Assembly: GCA_011525785.1 (NCBI GenBank)
Contig: WYBT01000026.1
Span: 62,001-126,000 of the forward strand
Reading direction: 5' to 3'
Source of the DNA: Planctomycetaceae bacterium
GTDB taxonomy: Bacteria > Planctomycetota > UBA1135 > GCA-002686595
DNA: 64,000 nucleotides
The stretch's first letter is position 1. Each line of letters opens with the position of its first letter. The notes below the pieces were generated by a model, which saw only the letters and a list, made by a program, of their open reading frames with translations, made no database searches and was not told the DNA's origin. This document shows, piece by piece, positions 28,117-37,035 of the stretch. The translations under genes were made by a program, and so were the position numbers.

Positions 28117-28369
28117 CCCGGCGCGCTTCGCTCGCCGGGCGGCCCAAGGAAGCTCGCTGGGAAGAGGAGCGCGCCCAAAGCCAGCGCGCAGCAAGCCGGC
28201 GCGCCCAAGGCAAGCGCGCCAAGAGAGAGCAGGCGCGCAACAAGCCGGCGCGCGAGGAAACTGCGCGCGACGAGCGATCTCGCGAGGAGTTGGGCTTGCG
28301 GGTCGGAGCTCTCGAGCTTCGCGCGGAGGGGCTCCGCGCGATCACCGGCGTTCCGCGGACGACTCGGGT
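28117..28369. other. Gene-free stretch after the tRNA-Glu element
   Basis: Contains a hairpin CCCGGCG...CGCCGGG (near 28117-28139) just after the tRNA-end duplicate, and a repeated CAAGCCGGCGCGC (28192-28204 and 28241-28253, 49 bases apart). The plus-strand frame here is Lys/Arg/Glu/Ala-rich low complexity and is not called a gene. It ends at the stop of the STAND NTPase gene. Confidence 0.45.
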
Positions 28370-31294
28370 TCAGCCCAAGCGTCTCAGTGCTTCACGCGTG
28401 GCGTCGGCTTGAGGGTGCTGGATGCGTTCGCGCACGGCGAGGGCTTGCGTGAAGGCGCGGCGTGCGTGGTCGTGCTCGCCGAGGGCGACGAACGCGAGGC
28501 CCCAGGCGTGAGCGGCGTCGGCTTCGCCCCAGGCGTCGCCGCACTCGGGCGCTGTGGCGAGGTCGAGCGCTCGGCGCGCGTCGGCGAGCGCGGCGTTCGC
28601 GTCGGGCCACGCGAGGCGGATTGCGGAGCGCGTGACGAGGAGTTCGATCTCCTTCAAGCGGTAGCCGCACAGTTGCGCTTGGCGCAGGCCGTCGTCTGCT
28701 TCGGCGAGCGCGCCAGGCAGGTCGCGCAGGCGCTGCAACGCGTCGCGCGCGGCGAGCAGGTGGGCTTCGATGATCCACTCCATGTCGCCGGTGCGAGCCG
28801 TCCAGCTGCGGATCTGGGTCAGGTGGGGTTGCGGGTCGCCGCCTTCCGCCAGCGTCATGCGGGCGAGCAGCGCGTCCCAGCCGGGGAGCTCAGAGTTCCA
28901 ATGATTCTCCAGTGCGAGGGCCAAGCCAGCCTTGACGATGGCGCGGCTCCTATTGGTGTTTCCGAGGTCGAGGTGGTGCCGAGCGTATCGCTGGCCTCGC
29001 CCCGAGTAGGGCGTGTGATTGTCCTCAAGCGAAGCTGCCGTGGCGAAATCAATCTGGGCGTCGCGGATTGCACCGCGTCGGTGTCGCGCGAATGCGCGAA
29101 GGACCAGACTATCTCTGTGCTCACGCTGATTGCGCGCCGCGTGGGCTTGCCGCTTCGCTTGTTCACTCGCAGCCTCGGCCCATCGCAGTCGCCCCAACAG
29201 CAGCGCGAGACTCGATGTGTTCTGCTGAACGATGGACCACTGCTTTGGATCGTCGAGTCCCTGGACGCGCCGGTCCACTTCCGACTGCAGTGCGGCGGCT
29301 TCGCCAAGTCGACCGAGCGCTTCGGCGAAAAGGGCTAGGTCGGACAACCCAGCGGCTTGATCCCGCTCGCGCACTCGTGAAGAGATCGGCAACGCATCGC
29401 CGTTGGACGGGAGGAACGCGCGCAGAATGCGGTGACCGCGCGCGTACTCACCAAGCCGCCCAGCGACGTGTGCATGGCCGCCGAGTCCGTCCCAGTACAG
29501 ATCGAGGGCCTCCTGCTCTCGCCCTGCAAGTTGCATGACCTCGATCAACTGCTCGTACCGATCGAGCAGCGCCTTGTCTTCGGGGTGCTTCTCGGGGCGC
29601 TGCTCGAGTCCCTGGCCAAGCTTCTGCGCGACCGCCTCGAACACTTCGCTCGCTGCGCAGCCGAGCAGACCCGCGAAACGCTCGCGCACGAACGGGTGAG
29701 CGGTCCAGGTGAGCGTTCCATCCGTCGCGGAGTAGCGGAACACCAGTCCGCGGTCGACGAGTCTCCGCAGCAACTTCGGCAGCGCGTGCGTCGAGTTCAG
29801 CAGCACGCCGGCGACAGCTCCACCCGCGTCGACGAGCACGCCGAGCACTTCGAGCGAGATCCCGCGCGGGAAGACCGACAAGCGCGCGAGCACGTCGCGC
29901 TCGTCGACGGGCAGTCGCTCGGCGTAGTAGCCGAGCACGCGCGCCAGCTTCGCGGCCTTCGGGTCGTCGCGAACGGCCTCTTGGAGTTTGAAGCGCGCCG
30001 CGGCCTCGATCCGGCCCTCTTCGAAGTGGCTCAAGTACGAGCCGATGACTGCCACCGAGAGCGCGTGTCCGCCCACTTGCGCCGTCACCGCGTCGAGTTG
30101 CGCGTCGTCGCCACGCACTTCCCAGCCGCGCAGCACTGCGCGCGCAGCTTCGGTCGGAAGATCGTCGAGCGGCGTCTCGACGACGCCGCGATGATGCCAA
30201 TCGCGCAGATCGACGAGCGGGAAGCGCGAGGTCACGAGCATGCGCGTTCGCCCCAAGCCGGCGGCGACCGCTTGCAAGAGCAACTTGAGCTGGTGGTCCT
30301 CGAGCTCGCCGCGAGCGCGCGCCAGGGCGCCGACGCCGCCGGCTTCAGCCTGCACGCGCTCGAGACCGTCGAGCACGATCAAGTGCGGCCGGCCGTCGCG
30401 CAGGCCGCGCTGCAAACGTTCGAGCCGACCGCCGGCCGGCGCATCGTCGGATTCGCCGAGGAAGAGCTGTCCGCACTCGCGCAGGAACGCGTCGGACCTC
30501 GGCCGCTCGTAGAAGCTCCATACCAGCACGCTGCCTGCGCCGGGTTTGGGCCAGTGCGCGCCGAGCTGCGCGATCACGCGCTCGACGATCGCGGTCTTGC
30601 CCGTTCCGCCCGCCGCTACGAGCGCGTGCACTCGGTCGGGCGACGCGATGTCATCGACCCAGGCCGACAGTTGCGCAACTTCGCGCTCGCGGCCGCGGAA
30701 GTGCGGCGCGGGCTGCAGCGGATGGATGATGCGCAGCTCGGGCGCCGGAGTGACGCGTGTGGGCGAGCCGCCAAGTGCGGCCGCTCGCTGCGCGGCGAGT
30801 GGCGCCAGCGCCGTCGCGATCTTGCCGCGCAGGTCGTCGGGCGTAGTGAAAGTCTCGACTACGAAGTTCGCGCGCAACCAAGTCTTGAACTCCTGCAGCG
30901 CCTGCACAGCGGCCGCGACTTGCTGCACCTTCGCAGGATCCGCCAACACGTCGGGCTGCATCAGCCGATCCTGCTCCTTCGGCTGCGTCCACGGATGCGC
31001 GTCGTCGACGATCCACGCGTAGACCGGCTTGCCGGCGCGCCGCGCGGCTTCGACTTCGCGCCGCGTGATGCTGCCGCGGCCCGGTTCGGGCTCGAAGCCC
31101 AGGCGGTGCGCCACGATGCACACCAGCACGTCGGCGTCGGCGGCGAGGCGCTCGCACTCCGCGACTGGCGTGTTGGGCAAAGCGCCGAAGCGCTCCATCA
31201 CGATCGACTGCTGCGCTAGCCGCAGGAGCGTGTCGTCGGCGATCTGGCGATGCTCGAGCAAGTCGAGCGCTGTGGACGAGAGGAAGACTCGCAC
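28370..31294 (-). CDS. DUF4062-STAND NTPase-TPR protein (candidate antiphage or signalling ATPase)
   Basis: A 974-residue protein from a GTG start. Residues 1-~95 are a DUF4062 domain (MRVFLSSTALDL, DVLVCIVAHRLG, RREVEAARRAGKPVYAWI). An ATPase of the STAND/NB-ARC class follows: HFRGREREVAQL entry (198-209), Walker A AAGGTGKTA (227-235), Walker B LIVLDGLE (305-312), sensor RMLVTSRFPL (351-360), GGHALS (about 409) and a winged-helix region. Residues ~560-974 are TPR-like helical repeats, probably the ligand sensor. This architecture matches NTPases used in bacterial innate immunity and other regulated switches. It lies next to tRNA-Glu and a tyrosine recombinase, and positions 28850-29450 have visibly lower GC and freer codon use than neighbours, hinting at transfer. 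Immune function is inferred. Confidence 0.85.
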   Translation of the reverse strand: MRVFLSSTALDLLEHRQIADDTLLRLAQQSIVMERFGALPNTPVAECERLAADADVLVCIVAHRLGFEPEPGRGSITRREVEAARRAGKPVYAWIVDDAHPWTQPKEQDRLMQPDVLADPAKVQQVAAAVQALQEFKTWLRANFVVETFTTPDDLRGKIATALAPLAAQRAAALGGSPTRVTPAPELRIIHPLQPAPHFRGREREVAQLSAWVDDIASPDRVHALVAAGGTGKTAIVERVIAQLGAHWPKPGAGSVLVWSFYERPRSDAFLRECGQLFLGESDDAPAGGRLERLQRGLRDGRPHLIVLDGLERVQAEAGGVGALARARGELEDHQLKLLLQAVAAGLGRTRMLVTSRFPLVDLRDWHHRGVVETPLDDLPTEAARAVLRGWEVRGDDAQLDAVTAQVGGHALSVAVIGSYLSHFEEGRIEAAARFKLQEAVRDDPKAAKLARVLGYYAERLPVDERDVLARLSVFPRGISLEVLGVLVDAGGAVAGVLLNSTHALPKLLRRLVDRGLVFRYSATDGTLTWTAHPFVRERFAGLLGCAASEVFEAVAQKLGQGLEQRPEKHPEDKALLDRYEQLIEVMQLAGREQEALDLYWDGLGGHAHVAGRLGEYARGHRILRAFLPSNGDALPISSRVRERDQAAGLSDLALFAEALGRLGEAAALQSEVDRRVQGLDDPKQWSIVQQNTSSLALLLGRLRWAEAASEQAKRQAHAARNQREHRDSLVLRAFARHRRGAIRDAQIDFATAASLEDNHTPYSGRGQRYARHHLDLGNTNRSRAIVKAGLALALENHWNSELPGWDALLARMTLAEGGDPQPHLTQIRSWTARTGDMEWIIEAHLLAARDALQRLRDLPGALAEADDGLRQAQLCGYRLKEIELLVTRSAIRLAWPDANAALADARRALDLATAPECGDAWGEADAAHAWGLAFVALGEHDHARRAFTQALAVRERIQHPQADATREALRRLG

Positions 31295-31340
31295 GCGGGC
31301 CCATGGTACGGGACTGGGCCCGCGCGTGATCCAGCGCAGG

Positions 31341-32267
31341 TCAGGCGTGCGGGTGCGAGCGTGTGTAGACGTCGCGCAAGCGTTCGATCGAGACGTGCGT
31401 GTAGATCTGCGTCGTCGTGAGGTGCGCGTGGCCGAGCAGCTCTTGGACCGACTTGAGGTCGGCGCCGGCGTCGAGCATGTGCGTGGCGAAGCTGTGGCGC
31501 AGCATGTGGGGGTGCACGCGGCGGCCCAGGCCGCTGTCGCGCGCAGCGCGGGCGACGATGAGACCGATCGCGCGCGTCGAGAGGCGCGTGCCGCGCGCGT
31601 TGAGGAACACGGCGTGGGGGTCGCGCGCGGCGGGGCGGTCGGGGTCGCCGAGGTAGTGCTGAAGGGCTTCGCGCGCCTTCGAGCCTACGGCGACGAGGCG
31701 CTGCTTCTTGCCCTTGCCGCTCACGCGCGCGAGGCCGCGCTCGAGGTCGAGCTGGCGCAGGTCGAGTCCGGCTGCTTCGGCGGCGCGCGCGCCGGCGGAG
31801 TAGAGGAACTCGAGCAGCGCCAGGTCGCGTCGGCCCAGCGGCGTGCTCGCGTCGCAGCCGGTGAGCAAGCGCTCGAACTCGGCGGGCGAGAGCGCGCCGG
31901 GCAGTCGTCGCGCAGTCTTCGAAGCGCGCAGCGCGCGGCCGGGGTGGGCCTCGAGTTCGCCGCGCTGCACCAGCCAGGAGAGGAACGAGCGCGCCGCCGA
32001 GAGCTTGCGCTGACTGGTGGTGCGCGAGACGCCGCGGTCGTCGAGCGCGAACAGGAACGCGCGCAGCGTGCGCTGTGTGATCTCACTGGGCGCGTGCAGC
32101 TCCGACTGCGCGCAGTGCTCGCAGAACTCGGCCAGATCTCCGCGATACGCACGCAGGGTGTGCTCGCTCGCGCCGCGCACCGCCGCGAGCTCGGTCAGAA
32201 AAGCCTGGGCTTTTCGGCCCAGTTCGGTGTCCGGCACGCTCCGCGCTGCGGCGCGCGTGCGAGTCAC
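31341..32267 (-). CDS. xerC: XerC/XerD-type tyrosine recombinase
   Basis: A 308-residue recombinase from a GTG start that overlaps the previous stop by four bases (GTGA). The N-terminal SAM-like core-binding domain spans about 15-105. The catalytic set is complete: R161 (SAGARAAEAAGL), the beta-hairpin lysine in SGKGKK (about 185), H254 and R257 (HPHMLRHSFATHML), H280 (LLGHAHL) and nucleophile Y289 (TTTQIYTHV). The size and LLGHAHLTTTQIYTHV wording fit the chromosomal XerC/D group that resolves dimers at dif rather than phage integrases. It is the last gene of a DUF2203-lipoprotein-xer run. XerC versus XerD cannot be settled here. Confidence 0.9.
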   Translation of the reverse strand: MTRTRAAARSVPDTELGRKAQAFLTELAAVRGASEHTLRAYRGDLAEFCEHCAQSELHAPSEITQRTLRAFLFALDDRGVSRTTSQRKLSAARSFLSWLVQRGELEAHPGRALRASKTARRLPGALSPAEFERLLTGCDASTPLGRRDLALLEFLYSAGARAAEAAGLDLRQLDLERGLARVSGKGKKQRLVAVGSKAREALQHYLGDPDRPAARDPHAVFLNARGTRLSTRAIGLIVARAARDSGLGRRVHPHMLRHSFATHMLDAGADLKSVQELLGHAHLTTTQIYTHVSIERLRDVYTRSHPHA

Positions 32268-33127
32268 GGGCGCTCCCAGTAGGCGGTGCGCTCGAGGCTC
32301 GCGAGTTCGTAGCTCACGCCGGCGCTGTCGCGGTAGCGCACGAGCACGTTCATCCACGGCGCGGCCGACTCGGCCGCGAACCACCAGTCCGCGCGCAGTG
32401 CGCCGAGCTCTGCGCGCAGGTGGTGCGCCGTCAGCGCGCCGATCGGCAACTCGAGCGGCTCCTGGCCGACGTACTCGATGCGCACGAGCTGCGGTTCGAA
32501 CGGCGCCTGGCGCGTGCTCTTCTGGCTGGGCAGCAGCTCGAGCTCGTAGACGTCGCCAGCCGTGAACGAGCCGTCGCGCAGGAGCAGCGTCAGCTCGTCG
32601 GCGAAGTGCAGCGACTCGCGCTCGCCCAGCTCGCCCGAACGCGTGCCTGCGCCGGGGAAGTACACCGAGTCCCAGTACTTCCAGCGGCCGCCCTCGCGCC
32701 ACACCTGCTTGAAGCTCGCGCCGCAGTCCTCCTGCGTGCCGACGGTGAGCTTCACGGCCTCGAGCGTCGCCGCGTCGGTGTAGGTGCAGGTCGAGAAGCG
32801 GTAGTCGTAGTTCTCGGTCGGCACGGTCTCCGACCAATGGTGCTTGAAGACCTCGCGTCCGCCGCCCTCGGACTTGGTGGTCGTCGCCGCGTCGTAGCGC
32901 TCGACGTTGGTGTAAGCGATCGCGCGGTATGCGCGCGGCGCGCCGTAGATCACGCGCGAGGCCTGGTAGACGCAGCGCTCGGCCTTTCCGTCGCGCCACA
33001 GGCTCGACGCGCGCCACGCGCCGTCGCCGCCTCGAAAGCTCGTGTTGTGGCGTTGTTGCGCACACGCGCCGAGCACGGCGAGCAAGCTCGAAGCCGCGGC
33101 TGCGGCGAGCGCAGGCCGTGCCCTCAC
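32264..33127 (-). CDS. Putative lipoprotein of unknown function
   Basis: A 287-residue protein from a GTG start overlapping the DUF2203 stop (GTGA). It begins with a lipoprotein signal peptide (ALAAAAASSLLAVLGAC, cysteine 22). The mature part has the pattern WRDGKAERCVYQASRVIYG, ETVPTENYDYRFSTCTYTD and LTVGTQEDCGASFKQVW, resembling a family of outer-membrane-associated lipoproteins known from other phyla that often carry a misleading Maf-related name. No enzyme motif is visible. It is translationally coupled to both the upstream DUF2203 gene and the downstream recombinase gene. Confidence 0.7.
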   Translation of the reverse strand: MRARPALAAAAASSLLAVLGACAQQRHNTSFRGGDGAWRASSLWRDGKAERCVYQASRVIYGAPRAYRAIAYTNVERYDAATTTKSEGGGREVFKHHWSETVPTENYDYRFSTCTYTDAATLEAVKLTVGTQEDCGASFKQVWREGGRWKYWDSVYFPGAGTRSGELGERESLHFADELTLLLRDGSFTAGDVYELELLPSQKSTRQAPFEPQLVRIEYVGQEPLELPIGALTAHHLRAELGALRADWWFAAESAAPWMNVLVRYRDSAGVSYELASLERTAYWERP

Positions 33128-33507
33128 GGCGCGCTCGCGCTCAGGAGGTGCTCGGGAATCCGCGCGCGGCCGGCGAAGCCCGCCTCGTAGGGGTGGAACC
33201 ACTCGACGCGCGGCTCGTCGCTGCGCCAGCACAGCAGCACCTCGCGTCCGTCGATCTGGCCGGGGAAGTCCACCAGACCCTGGTCGAAGGAGAAGTCCTT
33301 GTACTCGCAGCCGATGCGCTCGAGCTCGGCCATCAGCTCGCGCAGCTGCGTTTCGAGCTGGCCGATGCGCGCCTGGTCGTGCGGCGCGTGCTGCGCCTTG
33401 GCGAGCCGGCGCAACTCGCGGCCGCGCTCGAGGATGTCCTCGACGATGCGCCGTACCAGCGGCAGCGCCTTGTTGGCCTGAAGCGGCGTGAAGTGCTTGC
33501 GAACCAC
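33124..33507 (-). CDS. DUF2203 family protein
   Basis: A 127-residue protein from GTG 33507 beginning MVRKHFTPLQANKALPLVRR, followed by a helical pair and the conserved end GCEYKDFSFDQGLVDFPGQIDGREVLLCWRSDEP with WFHPYEAGFAGR. This is the DUF2203 pattern (a small heme-or-metal-free cytoplasmic protein of unknown role). Longer in-frame extension upstream has no family support. First gene of a three-gene overlapping run leading to xerC. Confidence 0.82.
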   Translation of the reverse strand: MVRKHFTPLQANKALPLVRRIVEDILERGRELRRLAKAQHAPHDQARIGQLETQLRELMAELERIGCEYKDFSFDQGLVDFPGQIDGREVLLCWRSDEPRVEWFHPYEAGFAGRARIPEHLLSASAP

Positions 33508-33637
33508 GCCGCGATTGTGCCGCGCGGCGCTCGAACTGTCACCCTCAGCGCGGCCGAACGCCGCAACCAATGGGCATGTCGGCCAGAGCGCCGACACGCC
33601 CCGCGGCGCCCGGCCGCGCTGAGCTGTTGGTTTCGTC

Positions 33638-33692
33638 GCTACTACTTCGATGAGCATCGTCGCGCCACGCGAGGATGCCGCGAAGTAGTAGC
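33638..33692. terminator. Long hairpin after the coiled-coil gene
   Basis: GCTACTACTTCG (33638-33649) pairs exactly with CGAAGTAGTAGC (33681-33692); inner bases GCATC/GATGC and CGCG/CGCG extend it. It starts 17 bases past the stop of the minus-strand gene at 33709 and is clearly less GC-rich than its surroundings. Likely a terminator or 3'-stabilising hairpin; no T-run follows. Confidence 0.5.
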
Positions 33693-33708
33693 TCGGCGCT
33701 GCTGCGGG

Positions 33709-34161
33709 TCAGCGCTGCGCCGCGCGTTCCTTGGGCGTCTGCTGCGCGGGTTTGGGCTGCGGCGCAACACCGAGTTTGAGCGGCTGCTTTGCGGCGCTCG
33801 CGACAGCGCCCAGTCCGCCGAGCAGCACGTTGCGCGACTCGGGATTGATGCCGGCGGTGAAGCCCTTGGCGCGCGAGTCCTCGAGTGCGCGCTCCAACGC
33901 GTCGCCGGCCAGGGTCTGGGCGCGGATCCAGCGCACGACCTCTTCGAGATCGGCCTGCAGGGTCGCATTGGCGGCTTCGGCCGGCGCCGGCGCCTTGCGC
34001 AACGCTGCGACCTCGCTGCGCAGTGCGACCAGTTCTTTCTCCAGGTTCGCGACGCGCTCGTCGAGCTCGAGTTCCTGCTGCGCTGCAGGCGTCGGACGGG
34101 CGAACGAAATGCCGCAGGCGATCAGCGCGGCGACGGCGAGCACGGTCACGGGCGAGTTCAT
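33709..34161 (-). CDS. Small exported coiled-coil protein of unknown function
   Basis: A 150-residue protein. The ATG at 34161 has a strong GGAGG four bases upstream and opens a signal peptide (SPVTVLAVAALIACGISFA). Residues ~30-55 form a predicted coiled coil (LDERVANLEKELVALRSEVAALRK). The tail is Pro/Gln/Lys-rich. No conserved domain is recognised. It is divergent from the MFS gene, 92 bases apart. Confidence 0.72.
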   Translation of the reverse strand: MNSPVTVLAVAALIACGISFARPTPAAQQELELDERVANLEKELVALRSEVAALRKAPAPAEAANATLQADLEEVVRWIRAQTLAGDALERALEDSRAKGFTAGINPESRNVLLGGLGAVASAAKQPLKLGVAPQPKPAQQTPKERAAQR

Positions 34162-34253
34162 GGCGCCTCCAGTATCGGCGCCGGCCGGCGGTTGTCCGAA
34201 GTCGGCGCCGCCTCCGCCGGAAAGAGCTTCCCGTTTCGTAGCCTGTGCCGCGC

Positions 34254-35576
34254 ATGACCGCCCCGCAGCCCGCCGTTTCCAAGCGCTCACCGTTGCTGCT
34301 CGTGTTCCTGACGGTCTTCATCGACCTGTTGGGCTTTGGGATCGTCATCCCGCTGCTGCCGATCTACTCGAAGGCCTACCAGGCCTCCAACACCGAGCTG
34401 GGGCTGTTGTTCGCGTGCTTCTCCGGCATGCAGTTCCTGTTCGCGCCGATGTGGGGCCGGCTCTCGGACCGCATCGGGCGCAGGCCGGTGTTGATCGGAG
34501 GGCTGGTGGGCTCGGCGGTCGCGTACGCGCTGTTCGCCTTCATCGACGTCGTCGGTCCCCAGCTCGCGCCGTACCTGCCTGGACAGCCGTGGAGCCCCGA
34601 GCGCGCCACGCTGGCGGCGCTGTTCGCCTCGCGCTTGCTGGCCGGGTTCTTCGGCGCGAACGTCTCGACCGCGTTCGCCTACATCGCCGACGTCACCACG
34701 CCCGAGAATCGCGCCAAGGGCATGGGACTGGTCGGCGCGGCTTTCGGACTGGGCTTCACCATCGGACCCGCGCTGGGCGGCGAACTCTCGCAGGTTTCGC
34801 TGCATGCCCCGGGACTGGCGGCCAGCGGACTGTCCTTGTGCGCGGCGCTGTTCGGCTTCCTCACCCTGCCCGAGCCCCCGCGCAGCGCGCGCACGGGCTC
34901 GCGCGTGTTCAGCTTCGAGCAGTTTCGCGGCGCGATCGCCGATCCGCGCATCGGTTTGGCGTTGACGCTCTCGTTCCTGGTGATCGTGGCCTTCTCGGCC
35001 TTCGAGAGCATGTTCATTCCGCTGGGGCTGAAGCTCTATCCGGAGTACTTCGGCCAGAGCGCGTCGATCGCCGAGCCCACGCGCGACGACATCCTGGCCG
35101 CGGGGCGCTACGCCGGCCGCTACCTGTTCGTCGTCGGCCTGATCTCCGCCGCGATCCAGGGCGGCTTCATCCGTCGACTCGTGCCGCGCTACGGCGAGAC
35201 CAAGCTCGCGATCGCGGGACAACTGCTGCTCGGGCTGGGGCTGTTGATCGTGGGCCTGGCGGGCCACTTCTGGGTGGTCGTGCTCGGCTGCGTGGTGATG
35301 CCCTTCGGTCTGGGCATCAACAATCCCTCGGTGAACTCGATGATCTCGCGCTCCGCGCCGAGCCACGAGCAGGGCGCGTACCTCGGCCTGCAGCAGTCGG
35401 TGGCGAGCCTGGCGCGCATGGTCGGTCCGTCGCTCGCGGGGCTGTTGTCCGATCGCTCGGGTGCGCGCGCGCCGTTCGTGGTAGCCGCGCTGGTGTTGCT
35501 GATTTCCGCCGCCTTGGCGCTCCGCTACCACGCGCGGTACGGGGCCGCGTTCGTCAAAAAGCCCGTCGACGCGTGA
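34254..35576 (+). CDS. MFS transporter, TetA/multidrug-efflux type
   Basis: A 440-residue integral membrane protein with about 12 transmembrane helices. The loop 2-3 signature reads GRLSDRIGRRPVL, helix 1 contains FIDLLGFGIVIPLLP, and helix 5 has the antiporter-type GAAFGLGFTIGPALGG. These are typical of drug:proton antiporters related to TetA. The ATG at 34254 was used; a GTG three codons upstream is in frame. Its stop overlaps the pabB start by four bases, so the two are coupled, though no functional tie is obvious. Substrate unknown. Confidence 0.9.
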   Translation: MTAPQPAVSKRSPLLLVFLTVFIDLLGFGIVIPLLPIYSKAYQASNTELGLLFACFSGMQFLFAPMWGRLSDRIGRRPVLIGGLVGSAVAYALFAFIDVVGPQLAPYLPGQPWSPERATLAALFASRLLAGFFGANVSTAFAYIADVTTPENRAKGMGLVGAAFGLGFTIGPALGGELSQVSLHAPGLAASGLSLCAALFGFLTLPEPPRSARTGSRVFSFEQFRGAIADPRIGLALTLSFLVIVAFSAFESMFIPLGLKLYPEYFGQSASIAEPTRDDILAAGRYAGRYLFVVGLISAAIQGGFIRRLVPRYGETKLAIAGQLLLGLGLLIVGLAGHFWVVVLGCVVMPFGLGINNPSVNSMISRSAPSHEQGAYLGLQQSVASLARMVGPSLAGLLSDRSGARAPFVVAALVLLISAALALRYHARYGAAFVKKPVDA

Positions 35577-36955
35577 ACCCGCGCTGGCGCTTCGAGCCGC
35601 GCGTCTTCGAACTGGGCGACGTCCAGCCCTGCGAGGCGCTCAGCGCGCTGCGCGAGCGGCCTGGCCTGTTCCTGCTCGACAGCGCGGCGGGCGCACCACG
35701 GCGGTGCTCGCTGCTGGCCTTCGATCCGCTCCCCGCGCCCGCTGCGCCACCGCGTTCGCTGCACGAGTTGCGCGAGCTGTGGCGCGCGCTCGAGCTGTGC
35801 GCAGGCGATTGCGTGCCCGGTCCGTTCCACGGCGGGTTGCTCGCGGCGCTGCCCTACGACTTGGGCGTGGCCGGGGAACGCGCAGTGGCGACGGCGCCGG
35901 AGCCCTGGGGTGAGGATCAACTCGTCGCGGGTCTGTACGTCGACTTCATCGTGCGCGACGAGCAGCGCGGCGAGGCCTGGCTGGTGCTGGGCGACAGTCC
36001 GGGCGACGGGCGCGCGCCCGTCGACGACCGTTTGAAGAGCGTGCGCGCTGCTCTGTCGCGCGCGCCGCAGCGCGGGCCGTTGCGCGCAGCTTCCTTGCAG
36101 CGCCACGTGGCGAGCGCCGAGCACCTCGCGCGCATCGAGCGTTGTCGTGCAGCGATCGCGCGCGGCGAGATCTACCAGGCCAACCTCGCGCACCGCTTCA
36201 CCTGCGCGGCGCAGGGCGATCCCGTCGACTGGTACGCGCGACTGCGTTCGGTCAACCCCGCGCCGTACATGGGCTTCGCGCGCTGGACCGACTCGCGCGG
36301 CGTCGAGCGCGCGTTGCTCTCGGCTTCGCCGGAGCTGCTGCTCGAGTACGACGGCGAACTCGCGCGCACGCGGCCGATCAAGGGCACCGCGCGACGCAGC
36401 GCGGACGCTCAGCAGGATGCGCAAGCGGCGCGTGCGCTGCTCGCGAGCGCGAAGGACCGCGCGGAGCTGGCGATGATCGTGGATCTCGAGCGCAACGACC
36501 TCGCGCGCGTGTGCGAGCCGCGCGGCGTGTGGGTCGAGGGCTTTCCAACGCTGGCCAGTTACGCGCGCGTGCACCACCTCATGGCCGATGTCGTCGGCCG
36601 GCCGCGCGCAGGACTCGATGCGTTCGACTTGCTCGCCGCGCTGTTCCCGGGCGGATCGGTCACCGGCGCGCCCAAGCTGCGCGCGATGGACTGGATCGGC
36701 GCGCTGGAGGGCGAGGGGCGCGGCCTGTTCTGCGGCTCGGCGGGCTACGTCGACACGCGCGGACGGGCGAACTGGAACATCCTGATCCGCACGCTGGTTT
36801 GGCGCGCCCGCTCGCGCGCCGACGGCGAATTCTCGTTTCGGGTCGGCGGCGGCATCACGTGGCCCTCTGACGCGCAGGCGGAAGAGCGCGAGACCCTGGA
36901 CAAGGCTCAGGGTTTGTTGGACGCGCTCGCGGACGGCCCTGCGCGTGTCGCCTGA
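35573..36955 (+). CDS. pabB: Aminodeoxychorismate synthase component I
   Basis: A 460-residue chorismate-utilising enzyme from a GTG start. It should convert chorismate and ammonia to 4-amino-4-deoxychorismate for folate synthesis. The motif PIKGTARR carries the lysine typical of PabB instead of the alanine of anthranilate synthase (PIAGT). Also present are LLSASPELLLE, DLERNDLARVCEPRGV, PGGSVTGAPKLRAM and FRVGGGITWPSDAQAEERETLDKA in separate blocks. The N-terminal half is shortened relative to TrpE. No pabA or pabC is adjacent. TrpE or isochorismate synthase are less likely because of the PIK motif. Confidence 0.9.
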   Translation: MNPRWRFEPRVFELGDVQPCEALSALRERPGLFLLDSAAGAPRRCSLLAFDPLPAPAAPPRSLHELRELWRALELCAGDCVPGPFHGGLLAALPYDLGVAGERAVATAPEPWGEDQLVAGLYVDFIVRDEQRGEAWLVLGDSPGDGRAPVDDRLKSVRAALSRAPQRGPLRAASLQRHVASAEHLARIERCRAAIARGEIYQANLAHRFTCAAQGDPVDWYARLRSVNPAPYMGFARWTDSRGVERALLSASPELLLEYDGELARTRPIKGTARRSADAQQDAQAARALLASAKDRAELAMIVDLERNDLARVCEPRGVWVEGFPTLASYARVHHLMADVVGRPRAGLDAFDLLAALFPGGSVTGAPKLRAMDWIGALEGEGRGLFCGSAGYVDTRGRANWNILIRTLVWRARSRADGEFSFRVGGGITWPSDAQAEERETLDKAQGLLDALADGPARVA

Positions 36956-37035
36956 CCCACGGCGGTGCGCTAGCGTATGCGCAGTTCCTCGGCCGGCGCG
37001 CGATGCGATCGCGCCCGCCTTCCTCGGAGTCCAAC

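Noticed and set aside
27489..28412. Basic protein read through tRNA-Glu and the following element
   Set aside because: It crosses a tRNA and a terminator hairpin and contains only low-complexity Lys/Arg/Glu/Ala sequence in the repeat region.
31341..32267. Tyrosine recombinase as the integrase of a defence island
   Set aside because: Size, motif wording and the coupled DUF2203-lipoprotein-xer operon fit chromosomal XerC/XerD rather than a phage integrase.
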